NCBI GenBank assembly: GCA_013373085.1
Contig: JABXIM010000028.1
Span: 33,235-97,234 of the forward strand
Length of the DNA stretch: 64,000 nt
From: Oceanospirillaceae bacterium
GTDB taxonomy: Bacteria > Pseudomonadota > Gammaproteobacteria > Pseudomonadales > Balneatricaceae
Direction: 5' to 3'
This document shows, one piece after another, positions 21,200-31,272 of this stretch (position 1 is its first letter; every line of letters starts with the position of its first letter). A model generated the notes under the pieces. The model was not told the DNA's origin. It ran no database searches and saw only the letters and a list, made by a program, of their open reading frames with translations. The translations under genes and the position numbers were made by a program.

Positions 21200-23122
21200 A
21201 TGAGCATTTTTGAGCACTTCAAAGCGCGCTATTCAGCGACGCAGCAGGAAGAGATGAGCCTGCATGAGTACCTTGCGCTATGTAAATCGGATCCCCTGGC
21301 CTACGCCAACGCGGCCGAACGCATGCTCAAGGCGATTGGTGAGCCGGAGACAGTCGATACCGCCAGGGATTCGCGACTGAGCCGCATCTTTTCCAACAAA
21401 GTGATCAAACGGTATCCGGCCTTTAACGACTTCTATGGTATGGAGGAGGCGATCGAAAACATCGTTTCCTACTTCAAGCACGCCGCCCAGGGGCTCGAGG
21501 AACGCAAACAGATCCTCTATCTGTTGGGTCCGGTCGGGGGCGGTAAATCCTCGCTGGCCGAAAAGCTCAAGCACCTGATGGAACACGTGCCTTTCTACGC
21601 CATCAAGGGTTCGCCGGTATTCGAATCGCCGCTGGGGCTGTTCACCCCCGAAGAGGACGCCGACATCCTCGAGCAGGAATACGGCATCCCGCGCCGCTAT
21701 CTCAAGGGCATCATGTCGCCCTGGGCCGTCAAGCGTCTGCGCGAATACGGCGGCGATATCAGCCAGTTCAGGGTGGTCAAGCTGTATCCGTCGATACTGA
21801 ACCAGATCGCGATCGCCAAGACAGAACCCGGCGACGAGAACAACCAGGATATCTCGAGCCTGGTGGGCAAGGTCGATATCCGCAAGCTCGAGGAGTTTCC
21901 GCAGCACGACCCGGATGCCTACAGCTTCTCCGGCGCGCTGTGCCGCGCCAACCAGGGCATGATGGAATTCGTCGAGATGTTCAAGGCGCCGATCAAGGTC
22001 CTGCACCCGCTGCTCACCGCCACCCAGGAGAGCAACTACAACAGCACCGAGGGCATGGGCGCTATTCCCTACGACGGTATTGTGCTGGCGCACTCCAACG
22101 AGTCCGAGTGGCAGTCGTTCAAGAACAACAAGACCAATGAAGCCTTCATTGACCGTGTCTACATCGTCAAGGTGCCCTATTGCACCCGGGTTTCGGAAGA
22201 GGTCCGCATCTACGAGAAGCTGCTCGAGAACAGTTCACTCAACGAATCGCCCTGCGCACCCGACACCCTGAACATGCTGGCGCAATTCACCACTCTGTCG
22301 CGCATCAAGGAGCCGGAAAACTCCAGCATCTATTCGAAGATGCGTATCTACGACGGCGAAAACCTCAAGGATACCGATCCCAAGGCCAAGTCGCTGCAGG
22401 AGTATAAGGACGCTGCCGGGGTCGACGAGGGCATGAACGGCCTGTCCACCCGCTTCGCCTTCAAGATCCTGTCCAAGGTGTTCAACTTTGACCCGACCGA
22501 GGTATCGGCCAACCCGGTGCACCTGCTCTACGTGCTGGAGAAGGAGATCGAGCAGCAGCAGTTCCCGACGGAAACCCAGGATCGCTATATTGGCTTCCTC
22601 AAGGAATACATCGCGCCGAAGTACATCGATTTCCTCGGCAAGGAAATCCAGACCGCCTACCTCGAGTCCTACTCGGAGTATGGTCAGAACATCTTCGACC
22701 GCTACTGCACCTACGCCGACTTCTGGATTCAGGACCAGGAGTACCGCGACCCCGAAACCGGTGACATTCTCGACCGTCAGGCCATCAACGAGGAACTGGA
22801 GAAAATCGAAAAACCGGCCGGCATCAGCAACCCGAAGGATTTCCGCCACGAAATTGTCAACTTCGTGCTGCGCGCCCGGGCCAACAACCATGGCAAGAAT
22901 CCGACCTGGATGAGCTACGAGAAGATGCGTACGGTCATCGAGAAGAAGATGTTCTCGAATACCGAGGATCTTCTGCCGGTCATTTCCTTCAACGCCAAGG
23001 CCTCTTCGGAGGACCAGCGCAAACACGGGGAGTTCGTCAAGCGCCTGATCGACCGCGGCTACACCGAGAAGCAGGTGCGGCTGCTGTGCGAATGGTACAT
23101 CCGGGTACGTAAATCCCAGTAA
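21200..23122 (+). CDS. prkA: PrkA/YeaG family serine protein kinase
   Basis: P-loop LLGPVGGGKSSLAEKLK; 640 aa; followed by yeaH and spoVR. Confidence 0.96.
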   Translation: MSIFEHFKARYSATQQEEMSLHEYLALCKSDPLAYANAAERMLKAIGEPETVDTARDSRLSRIFSNKVIKRYPAFNDFYGMEEAIENIVSYFKHAAQGLEERKQILYLLGPVGGGKSSLAEKLKHLMEHVPFYAIKGSPVFESPLGLFTPEEDADILEQEYGIPRRYLKGIMSPWAVKRLREYGGDISQFRVVKLYPSILNQIAIAKTEPGDENNQDISSLVGKVDIRKLEEFPQHDPDAYSFSGALCRANQGMMEFVEMFKAPIKVLHPLLTATQESNYNSTEGMGAIPYDGIVLAHSNESEWQSFKNNKTNEAFIDRVYIVKVPYCTRVSEEVRIYEKLLENSSLNESPCAPDTLNMLAQFTTLSRIKEPENSSIYSKMRIYDGENLKDTDPKAKSLQEYKDAAGVDEGMNGLSTRFAFKILSKVFNFDPTEVSANPVHLLYVLEKEIEQQQFPTETQDRYIGFLKEYIAPKYIDFLGKEIQTAYLESYSEYGQNIFDRYCTYADFWIQDQEYRDPETGDILDRQAINEELEKIEKPAGISNPKDFRHEIVNFVLRARANNHGKNPTWMSYEKMRTVIEKKMFSNTEDLLPVISFNAKASSEDQRKHGEFVKRLIDRGYTEKQVRLLCEWYIRVRKSQ

Positions 23123-23149
23123 CAGTACCGGGCGCAGTCTGTCCGGTCA

Positions 23150-23201
23150 GGTCGAGGCCCGGTCAGCTGACGCCGGATTCTCCGGCGTCAGGGCCTCGAC
23201 C
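23150..23201 (+). other. Intercistronic long hairpin between prkA and yeaH
   Basis: GGTCGAGGCC...CTGACGCCGG-ATTCT-CCGGCGTCAG-GGCCTCGACC, 20 bp of pairing with a 7-nt left bulge. Confidence 0.75.
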
Positions 23202-23217
23202 GGTTAAGGAGTAGGGT

Positions 23218-24504
23218 ATGAGCTACATCATTGATCGTCGCCTGAACGCAAAGAAGAAGAGCACCGTCAATCGGCAGCGCTTCCTGCGTCGCTATCGCAA
23301 GCATATCAAGCGTGCTGTCGAAGAGGCGGTCAATCAGCGCTCAATCCGGGATATCGATCAGGGTGGACAGGTCACGATTCCGAGCCGGGACATTTCAGAA
23401 CCGGTTTTCCACCATGGCGACGGCGGCCAGCGCAAGCGCGTCTATCCCGGTAACAAGGAGTTTGTTGAAGGCGACGAATTTCGCCGTCCCCAGGGCGGTG
23501 GTGGTGGCGGTGCCGGCAAGGGCAAAGCCAGCAACCAGGGTGAAGGCATGGACGACTTCACGTTCAACATCAACCAGGACGAATTTCTCGATTTCCTGTT
23601 CGAAGGGCTGGAACTGCCCTATATGGTCAAGAAGAAGCTGCGCGACGCCACCCAGTTCGAAACCCGGCGCGCCGGTTTCACCAGCTCCGGCTCGCCGGAA
23701 AAACTGCATATCGTGCGTTCGCTCAGAGCCGCGCACGCCCGTCGCATTGCCCTGTCGGGGTCGGATCGCAAGCGCATCCGCGAGCTCAAGAAGGAGCTCT
23801 GGTCGCTCGAGGATAATATGACGGACCCCGAAACCAAGGCCCGTTGCGATGCGCTGCGCGCCGAGATCGAGGACCTCGAGAAGAAGGTGCGGCGTATGCC
23901 CTTCATCGATGACTTCGACCTCAAGTTCAACAACCTGGTGCGGATTCCGGTGCCGTCGAGCAAGGCGGTGATGTTCTGCGTCATGGACGTTTCGGGTTCA
24001 ATGACCCAGGCGATCAAGGACATGGCCAAGCGCTTCTTCCTGCTGCTCTACCTGTTCCTGACCCGGAACTACAAGCAGATCGAAGTGGTGTTTATCCGCC
24101 ACCATACCCATGCAAAAGAGGTGGACGAAGAGGAGTTTTTCTACTCCCGCGAAACCGGCGGCACCATCGTGTCCAGCGCCCTGACGCTGACCGGCGATGT
24201 CATCCGCGACCGTTATCCGGCCGGCGACTGGAACATCTATGTCGCCCAGGCGTCCGATGGCGACAACTGGGACGGCGACTCCGACTCCTGTCGCCAGATA
24301 CTGATCAATCGCGTGCTGCCACACGTGCAGTACTATGCCTACGTCGAAATCACCACCGGTCCGCATCAGAACCTGTGGCTGGAATACGAACGGGTGCGCG
24401 AAGCCTTCCCCGAGACCTTCGCGATGCACCAGATAGAGGAGGCCTCCGATATCTATCCGGTATTCCGCAAGCTCTTCGCCCGCAAGATGGAGGGTGCTGC
24501 ATGA
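23218..24504 (+). CDS. yeaH: YeaH/YhbH family (DUF444) protein
   Basis: [48 protein letters not shown] (VWA-like). Confidence 0.95.
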   Translation: MSYIIDRRLNAKKKSTVNRQRFLRRYRKHIKRAVEEAVNQRSIRDIDQGGQVTIPSRDISEPVFHHGDGGQRKRVYPGNKEFVEGDEFRRPQGGGGGGAGKGKASNQGEGMDDFTFNINQDEFLDFLFEGLELPYMVKKKLRDATQFETRRAGFTSSGSPEKLHIVRSLRAAHARRIALSGSDRKRIRELKKELWSLEDNMTDPETKARCDALRAEIEDLEKKVRRMPFIDDFDLKFNNLVRIPVPSSKAVMFCVMDVSGSMTQAIKDMAKRFFLLLYLFLTRNYKQIEVVFIRHHTHAKEVDEEEFFYSRETGGTIVSSALTLTGDVIRDRYPAGDWNIYVAQASDGDNWDGDSDSCRQILINRVLPHVQYYAYVEITTGPHQNLWLEYERVREAFPETFAMHQIEEASDIYPVFRKLFARKMEGAA

Positions 24505-26030
24505 GCGCGACCAAGAAGAAACAAAAGCAGCCGCTCTCGACGGGATCGGAGTGGACGTTCGAACTCATCGAAGCCTACGATCGAGAAATCGGACGCCTGG
24601 CGGGTGAATTCGGCCTGGATACCTATCCCAACCAGATCGAAGTCATCACCTCCGAACAGATGATGGACGCCTACTCGTCCGTCGGCATGCCGCTCAACTA
24701 CAACCACTGGTCCTTCGGCAAGCAGTTCGTCGAGACCGAGCAGCGTTACAAGCGTGGCCAGATGGGCCTGGCTTACGAGATCGTCATCAACTCGGATCCC
24801 TGCATAGCCTACCTGATGGAGGAAAACACCATGACGATGCAGGCACTGGTCATCGCCCACGCCTGCTACGGACACAACTCCTTCTTCAAGGGCAACTACC
24901 TGTTCCAGACCTGGACAGACGCCACCGCAATCATCGATTACCTGCTGTTCGCGAAGAAATACATCACCGACTGCGAAGAGCGCTATGGGTCCGAGAATGT
25001 CGAGGAATTGCTCGACTCCTGCCACGCGCTGATGAACTACGGCGTCAATCGCTACAAGCGGCCGAAGCCGATTACCGCCGACGAAGAGCGCAAACGCCAG
25101 CAGGCACGGGAAGAGTACATCCAACGCCACCTCAACGAGCTCTGGAATACCATCCCGCACAAGGACGCACCGGAAGCCGCGCAGGAAATTCACTTCCCGA
25201 AAGAGCCGGAAGAAAACATTCTCTATTTCATCGAGAAGAATGCCCCGCTGCTGGAGCCCTGGCAGCGGGAGGTGGTGCGCATCGTGCGCAAGGTCTCGCA
25301 GTACTTCTATCCGCAGAAACAGACCCAGGTCATGAACGAAGGCTGGGCCTGCTTCTGGCACTACAACCTGTTGCATGGCCTCTACGACGAAGGGCTGGTC
25401 ACCGATGGCTTCATGATGGAGTTCCTGCACAGCCATTCCAGCGTGGTCTACCAGCCGCCGTTCGACTCGCCCTACTTCAGCGGCATCAACCCCTATACCC
25501 TGGGCTACAACATGATGCAGGACATTCGCCGCATCTGCGAACGCCCGACCGACGAAGACCGCGAGTGGTTCCCGGAGCTGGCCGGCACCCCTTGGCTGGA
25601 AGCCATGCACTACGCCATGCACAACTACAAGGACGAGAGCTTCATCCAGCAGTACCTGTCGCCGACGCTGATACGCGAGCTCAAATTGTTCACCATCATG
25701 GACGATGCCGAGAGCCCGACCCTGAAGGTCTCGGCAATCCACAACGAAACCGGATACCGGCGCATTCGCGAGGATCTCTCGGCGCAGTACAATCTCGGCA
25801 ATCGCGAACCCAACATCCAGGTCTACAACGTCAACGTACGCGGCGACCGCTCGCTGACGCTGCGCCACTACATGTACAATAACCAGCCGCTGGGCGAGAG
25901 TGCCGACGAGGTGCTCAAGCACCTGCATCGCCTCTGGGGCTTTGACGTGCACCTGGAGTCGGTCAAGCCGGACGGCACCGTCTGCGCCCAGCACCACTGC
26001 CCACCGCGCGAGGTGCTGGAAACGCTCTGA
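24501..26030 (+). CDS. spoVR: SpoVR family protein
   Basis: [25 protein letters not shown] overlap with yeaH. Confidence 0.95.
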   Translation: MSATKKKQKQPLSTGSEWTFELIEAYDREIGRLAGEFGLDTYPNQIEVITSEQMMDAYSSVGMPLNYNHWSFGKQFVETEQRYKRGQMGLAYEIVINSDPCIAYLMEENTMTMQALVIAHACYGHNSFFKGNYLFQTWTDATAIIDYLLFAKKYITDCEERYGSENVEELLDSCHALMNYGVNRYKRPKPITADEERKRQQAREEYIQRHLNELWNTIPHKDAPEAAQEIHFPKEPEENILYFIEKNAPLLEPWQREVVRIVRKVSQYFYPQKQTQVMNEGWACFWHYNLLHGLYDEGLVTDGFMMEFLHSHSSVVYQPPFDSPYFSGINPYTLGYNMMQDIRRICERPTDEDREWFPELAGTPWLEAMHYAMHNYKDESFIQQYLSPTLIRELKLFTIMDDAESPTLKVSAIHNETGYRRIREDLSAQYNLGNREPNIQVYNVNVRGDRSLTLRHYMYNNQPLGESADEVLKHLHRLWGFDVHLESVKPDGTVCAQHHCPPREVLETL

Positions 26031-26038
26031 ACCGAGGG

Positions 26039-26066
26039 CGCCCCGGTATCGTTCGATGCCGGGGCG
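26039..26066 (+). other. 12-bp hairpin between spoVR and hit
   Basis: CGCCCCGGTATC-GTTC-GATGCCGGGGCG (one T.G wobble); no U-tract. Confidence 0.7.
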
Positions 26067-26097
26067 ACAGCACATTGCACCCATTCAGAGGACTACC

Positions 26098-26463
26098 ATG
26101 GATTGTCTGTTCTGCAAGATACTGGAAAAGCAAATACCCGCCGATGTGATCTACGAGGATGATGAGGCTATCGCCTTTCGCGATATCAATCCGCAGGCGC
26201 CGTTCCACGCGCTGGTGATTCCGCGCCGCCATATCCACAGCCTGAACGACATGGCGCCGGAGGATCGCGAGACCGTCGGGCACCTGGTGATGGTGGCGTC
26301 GAAGCTGGCCGAAGAGCACGGTTTCGCGGATGACGGCTACCGCACGCTGTTCAACTGCAACAGCCACGGCGGCCAGACGGTGTTCCATATCCATCTGCAC
26401 GTCCTCGGCGGTAAGCCGATGGGCTGGCCTCCCTATACCGAGACCCTCAAAACCCCGGTTTAG
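26098..26463 (+). CDS. HIT domain (histidine triad) protein
   Basis: MDCLFCKILEKQIPADVIYEDD; HGGQTVFHIHLHVLGGKPMGWPP. Confidence 0.95.
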   Translation: MDCLFCKILEKQIPADVIYEDDEAIAFRDINPQAPFHALVIPRRHIHSLNDMAPEDRETVGHLVMVASKLAEEHGFADDGYRTLFNCNSHGGQTVFHIHLHVLGGKPMGWPPYTETLKTPV

Positions 26464-26474
26464 CGACCACCCGC

Positions 26475-26512
26475 AGGTTGGGTGGAGTGGCGCGTAGCCA
26501 CGAAACCCAACA
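26475..26512. repeat. GGTTGGGT...ACCCAACA hairpin repeat, copy 1
   Basis: ggttgggt-gga-gtggc-gcgta-gccac-ga-aacccaac. Confidence 0.7.
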
Positions 26513-26561
26513 TTTAACATCCCGGACAATAGTCGCCGCTGACGCCTCCCCTTTGCTGCCA

Positions 26562-27329
26562 CTAGCTGGATTGCAATGCCCTGCGCATCTCGTCGATCTC
26601 GAAGGTTTCGATCAACGCTGCGCCTCTTGCGAACAACGCTTTCGCCAGCCCCGGCTCTGCAACCTCGAACAGCGCCAGCCGGGTATGCTTGCCGAGCTGC
26701 AACGTCCCGTCCGGCAGATCGCGATAGTCCAGGAACAGATAGTCAGGGGCCAGCCTTTGCCAGTCCAGATCGCTTGGTTCCGGCCAGCGGTGTTCGACCG
26801 CCCCGACACACCAGCCGGCCGCCTTGGCCAGATGCAGGACTGCACGCTCGTAACTGATCAGCACGACGCTATCGCGACAGCCGTCGAGTTCAGCCGCGAC
26901 CGCCCGGAGCACGACCTCGTTGCCGAACTGGCCGATCGCTTCGGGCTTGAGTTCGATGAAGAAGCGAACCTCCGGCCATGCGTCGATCAGCACAGCCAGT
27001 TGCGCCAGCGTCGCCAGCGGCTCCTGTACGAAACGCGAGCCGAAACGGGCGGGATAAGGGCAACGCAACGCCGGCAGCGCGCTGCTGTGCAGCTGATGGA
27101 TATCACCCGGACATCCACACATACGTTCTAGGCCGGGATCGTGAAAGACGACCGGCACCCTGTCCGCAGTCAGCTGTATATCGACTTCGACGTAACGGGC
27201 GCCGGCCTCAAGTGCCTTACGCACAGCCAGCAGCGTGTTCTCCGGATAACGCGCCGCATACCCCCGGTGCGCCACCAGGCGGTCGGCCGCCCCCCAATCA
27301 GTTGTTGCCACATCGAGACTCCCGAGCAA
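26562..27329 (-). CDS. Glycerophosphodiester phosphodiesterase family protein
   Basis: LVAHRGYAARYPENTLLAVRKALEAGARYVEVDIQLTADRVPVVFHD. Confidence 0.93.
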   Translation of the reverse strand: MLGSLDVATTDWGAADRLVAHRGYAARYPENTLLAVRKALEAGARYVEVDIQLTADRVPVVFHDPGLERMCGCPGDIHQLHSSALPALRCPYPARFGSRFVQEPLATLAQLAVLIDAWPEVRFFIELKPEAIGQFGNEVVLRAVAAELDGCRDSVVLISYERAVLHLAKAAGWCVGAVEHRWPEPSDLDWQRLAPDYLFLDYRDLPDGTLQLGKHTRLALFEVAEPGLAKALFARGAALIETFEIDEMRRALQSS

Positions 27330-27474
27330 CGGAAATACAAATTAGGACCATTTCTGCAACAGTAAATTGCTCTAACGTATCCGCCAAACCGCTGGCCACA
27401 GTGCTAGACTGTTCCTCACTTATCTGGAACGTCTTCCAGCATAGTTCTCTTTTTACGTGCAGTGCTTATTCATC

Positions 27475-27504
27475 ACTCCGGTGCCGCAAGGCCCGGAGTT
27501 TTTT
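27475..27504 (+). terminator. Intrinsic terminator in the leader of the bcr-like gene
   Basis: ACTCCGG-T-GCC-GCAA-GGC-CCGGAGT then TTTTT; GNRA tetraloop; about 75 nt upstream of ATG 27580. Confidence 0.75.
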
Positions 27505-27579
27505 ATCGCAAGCCGCTGCCGTATACCGACTCTACTGGCACCCCTATTCGCCCCGGTGTCGAACAACCCAAAGGTCCCG

Positions 27580-28797
27580 ATGCGAACGGAAAAAGCCTTT
27601 ATCGCCATGCTCGGCCTGCTGATAGGCCTGACGCCGCTATCTATCGACATGTATCTGCCGGGCATGCCGGCCATTGCCGGCAGCCTTGAGGCCTCCACCG
27701 GAGCCGTGCAGCAGACACTGACGGTCTTCCTGATCGCCTTTTCGCTGCCGCAACTGGTGTTCGGGCCGCTATCCGATGCGCTCGGCCGACGGGTCATCAT
27801 CATCGTCGGACTCGCGCTCTTCATCGGCGGCAGCGTGCTCTGCTCGATGGCCCCCAGCATCGGCTGGCTCCTGGTGGCTCGCGCGCTTCAGGCGGCAGGC
27901 GCCTCGGCAGTCGCGGTCACGGTACCGGCACTGGTCAAGGACCGCTACAGCCACGAAGCCTTTGCGCGGACCATGAGTTTCATCATGATGGTGATGGCGG
28001 TAGCGCCGCTGCTGGCACCACTGCTCGGCAGCCTGGTACTGAATTTCGGCGGCTGGCGCCTGATCTTTGGGGTGTTGACGCTGATCGCCGTAATCGGACT
28101 GCTGTTGTTCTGGCGCTACATCCCGGAGACGCTGTCGTCGGAGCGCCGCAACCCGCTTAGGGTTGGCCATCAGTTGCGCAACTACCGCCGGCTGCTGCTG
28201 GACCGCCACGCGCTTTGCTTTATGCTCAGTGCGGGCTTCCTGTTCGCCGGTATGATGGCATTTGTGGCGGCCTCCCCCTTCGTTTACATCGAACTCTACG
28301 GCATTCCCGAGCGCTTCTACGGCATCCTGTTCGGCCTCAATGTGCTGACTCTGATGGCGCTGACAATGCTCGCGAACCGCTTCATCCACCTGGGTTCCGG
28401 GCGCATTCTGCAGATCGCGTTCGGACTGGTCGGCCTGGTGGTATTGCTGTTGCTCTGGCTGAGCGCCCAGGAACGGCCGCCACTGGCATTGATCGTCATT
28501 AGCGCCATGCTGTTCGTCGGCAGCTATGGCGCCATCAGCGCCCATACCATGTCGATGGTCATGAACCGGTTCGCCGCCATTTCCGGCAGCACTTCTGCGC
28601 TGAGCGGTACGCTGCGCTTCGGCACCGGGTCGCTGGGCGGTGCTGCCGTCGGTCTGCTGCACGATGGCAGCGCTGCATCCATGACATGGGTCATGGCGGG
28701 AACCGGCGTGCTGGCGATCCTGTCATTTGTTCTTGCCGGTCGTCCACCCGCTACGACCGCCCAATCGGCGCATCGAAACGAAACAAAGGCTGCCTGA
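27580..28797 (+). CDS. Bcr/CflA family multidrug efflux MFS transporter
   Basis: LTPLSIDMYLPGMPAIA; FLIAFSLPQLVFGPLSDALGRR; AAAGGT Shine-Dalgarno-like sequence before ATG 27580. Confidence 0.92.
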   Translation: MRTEKAFIAMLGLLIGLTPLSIDMYLPGMPAIAGSLEASTGAVQQTLTVFLIAFSLPQLVFGPLSDALGRRVIIIVGLALFIGGSVLCSMAPSIGWLLVARALQAAGASAVAVTVPALVKDRYSHEAFARTMSFIMMVMAVAPLLAPLLGSLVLNFGGWRLIFGVLTLIAVIGLLLFWRYIPETLSSERRNPLRVGHQLRNYRRLLLDRHALCFMLSAGFLFAGMMAFVAASPFVYIELYGIPERFYGILFGLNVLTLMALTMLANRFIHLGSGRILQIAFGLVGLVVLLLLWLSAQERPPLALIVISAMLFVGSYGAISAHTMSMVMNRFAAISGSTSALSGTLRFGTGSLGGAAVGLLHDGSAASMTWVMAGTGVLAILSFVLAGRPPATTAQSAHRNETKAA

Positions 28798-28803
28798 GGT
28801 CTG

Positions 28804-29616
28804 TCAGACCGAATGGTCCGGATCGCCCGAAAGATAGCCCCCCAGCACACGGAAAACAGCGTCGGAGGTATTGCGCCCGGCAAGTCCGTCTTCGCGCAAA
28901 AAAACGTCGGGAAAGCGATTCAGCCCCTGCTGTAACAACAGCGCGTTGGCGTCGTAGCGATCCGGCCCCCAGACCACCAGCGGTCCCTTTGACGCAGCAG
29001 CATCGGTCGACGCCGCAGTTGTCGGGGCGGCGGCGACCGCCAGCCCGGACTCGCGTTCTTCGAGGCGGCGCAGCAGCACGGCAGCACCCAGCTGCTGGGA
29101 GACCGCGCTGTCGGACCAACGCCCATCGGCCACGTACTTGCCTGCGCTGTAAAGCTGTGAACCGCTCCAGAGATACGGACTCAGCACCTCCGGATGGTAC
29201 TTGCGGTAACCCCAGCCGTTGTAACGCTCGAGCTGGTATAGGGTGCCCGCGAGGCTCCAGTCGTGCCAGTCGTCCAGCCCCTTGAAGGTCAGGGCGTCGC
29301 GGGCGCTCTCCTCCCAGGTGAACGGCGGACTGCCTTCCGACGGCCGCCCCTTGGGTACCCGGACCGTCCGCCGACTGAGGCTGTCGCCATTGTGCAGATG
29401 GCGACTGAAATTGAGCGAAGCCTCCATGTTGTGGATAACCGCCACGAAGCTCCAGGGAATGCCCAGCCCTTCGGTCGCCACCTCGTAACGGGCGCGGTTG
29501 GCGATCAGCTTGTCGACGATATCGTCCACCGTCGCCTGCCGCTCCGGCCTTATCCGGCATGCATCGAACAGGCGCCGATACTCGGCCGCCAGCGCTTCGG
29601 TCAGTTTGACACTCAT
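28804..29616 (-). CDS. Lysozyme-family / peptidoglycan-binding-like protein (COG5526-like)
   Basis: AVIHNMEASLNFSRHLHNGDSLSRRTVRVPKGRP; NGWGYRKYHPEVLSPYLWSGSQLYSAGKYVADG; no signal peptide seen. Confidence 0.7.
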   Translation of the reverse strand: MSVKLTEALAAEYRRLFDACRIRPERQATVDDIVDKLIANRARYEVATEGLGIPWSFVAVIHNMEASLNFSRHLHNGDSLSRRTVRVPKGRPSEGSPPFTWEESARDALTFKGLDDWHDWSLAGTLYQLERYNGWGYRKYHPEVLSPYLWSGSQLYSAGKYVADGRWSDSAVSQQLGAAVLLRRLEERESGLAVAAAPTTAASTDAAASKGPLVVWGPDRYDANALLLQQGLNRFPDVFLREDGLAGRNTSDAVFRVLGGYLSGDPDHSV

Positions 29617-29667
29617 TTCGTTTCCTCCCGGGAGACAGGGGCCCGAACAGCTGGCCCTTGTTGTGTT

Positions 29668-31199
29668 CTAACGCCAGGGATCAACCCGCAGAACCAGCTC
29701 GGCACTAAGACCGGGCCGTACCCGGGCACCGGTTCCAATCGGTACCCTGACCTCACGTCGGCCATGGCCAAGATCCTTGATTGGCAGGGACCGCGTCGCG
29801 ACGCCATGTCCGTTTTCCCGGGCACTGCCGTACCGTACCGTGCCGTCCCGTACCGCAAAGGTATAGCTTTCGCTGAACAGGAACCCTTCGACGTAATCAT
29901 CGAACCAGAAGCGGTTATCGATCTCGAACTGGGGCACCCGCACCGCCAGATCCAGCCCAAACGTCAGGGCAGTACCACGGGTGATGGCCGCACGGGAGAG
30001 ATAGCCGCTGAACAGGTATACCGCCTTGCCCGCACCGATCAGCTCGTCATAGGTCTTGAGTATCGCGGACTCCTGATCGAAGCGACGCTCGTTCAGGGTA
30101 TAGGTCGCGGCTCCCCGGACACGGGCGGTGGCATCGATGTAATAGGAGCCCCGCACCTTGTGGCCACGATCCTTCTGCTCCTGAACCGCCTTTGGCAGCA
30201 GCAGTTCCCGGAACTCCAACGTTGCGCTCACCCGCAGGTCCCCGAACAGGAAACGCTGCAGGTTCTGATAGCCGGACTCCGAGTTGACGATGCCGTAATG
30301 GCCGGAATGACTGCGATGGGTCACGGCACGGGGGCCCCGCGGACCCAGGCGTTTTCCATCAGCACCAGGCCGTCGCTCAGGGGGCCTGTGGTTTGCCGGG
30401 CGAGGCCGAAGAACGCCTTGTAGTCGCGATAGTTCGAGCCGATAAAGCAGAAAAAACGCTCCGGCGGGAAGGCGTCACCAAGTTCGTTGGCTCCCTGCCG
30501 ATCGGACAGGCCGAGATAGTCGCGAATTCTATCCCGGTCGAAATTGCCGAGCTGCAGCCGGTCGAACGCGCCGATATCCGGTACGTTGATACCGAGGATA
30601 TCGATGCCGTTATGCGGCGTGCCGTAGGTAAAGACCTTTTCCACCAGACTGTCGTTCGGCTTTCCCGGCACCAGTTCCAGCCCGGGGTTATCCGTGGGGT
30701 CCGGTGCGCCGGCACGACAGATTTGCTGCAGGTAACAGCGGCACACCAGCCCTCCCATCGAGTGCGCCACCAGGTGAACTCGGAACGCCTTGCGCGCCTG
30801 GTCCGTCGCGCAGACCGCATCCCGTACCCGCAGGATGAAGGCGCGCAGGTCGGCACCGAACTGCTCCATGCTGCGACGCTGGCCGCTGCCGAGCGAGCTG
30901 GAGACCTTTTCGTAGTAGCGGAAAACCCAGATCGAGCGTGCTGCCGCCTCGCCCGGCCTGTACTCGTCGTTTCCATGACGATAGGCGTCCTCGTAGTGAT
31001 GATCCTTGATCAGTCGCAGCAGCGGCGACTCGAAGATGAACTTGCGCGGACGCTTGGTGTAGTCCTGCCGCAGCAACGTGGAACCGCGGTTGAAGCCCAT
31101 GTAGGGATCGGCGGTGGTGTCTTCCACTTCCTGCATGGTGGCGGCGTAACCGCGGACATAGATGATGGGATAATAGGGTGCTTCGATGCGTTCGGCCAT
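29668..31199 (-). pseudogene. Esterase/lipase (alpha/beta hydrolase) split by an apparent 1-nt deletion into 30321..31199 and 29668..30324
   Basis: VAHSMGG nucleophile elbow in the first ORF; THRSHSGHYGIVNSESGYQNLQRFLFGD continues in the other frame; inserting one C in CCCCC (minus strand, near 30330-30338) restores ...ENAWVRGAPRAVTHRSHSGHYG... Confidence 0.75.
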
Positions 31200-31272
31200 G
31201 AACGAGCCTCCCTGCCGATGGAGGTCTTCGTCAGACTGATGGGCGCCTGGACGACTTCAAGACCGGACCAGC

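Noticed and set aside
24453-26084. 543-aa open frame antisense to spoVR
   Set aside because: Antisense of a confident conserved gene, no domain signature.
27457-27579. N-terminal extension of the Bcr/CflA ORF from 27457
   Set aside because: It would translate through the terminator hairpin; the ATG at 27580 with a good ribosome site gives the canonical MFS N-terminus.
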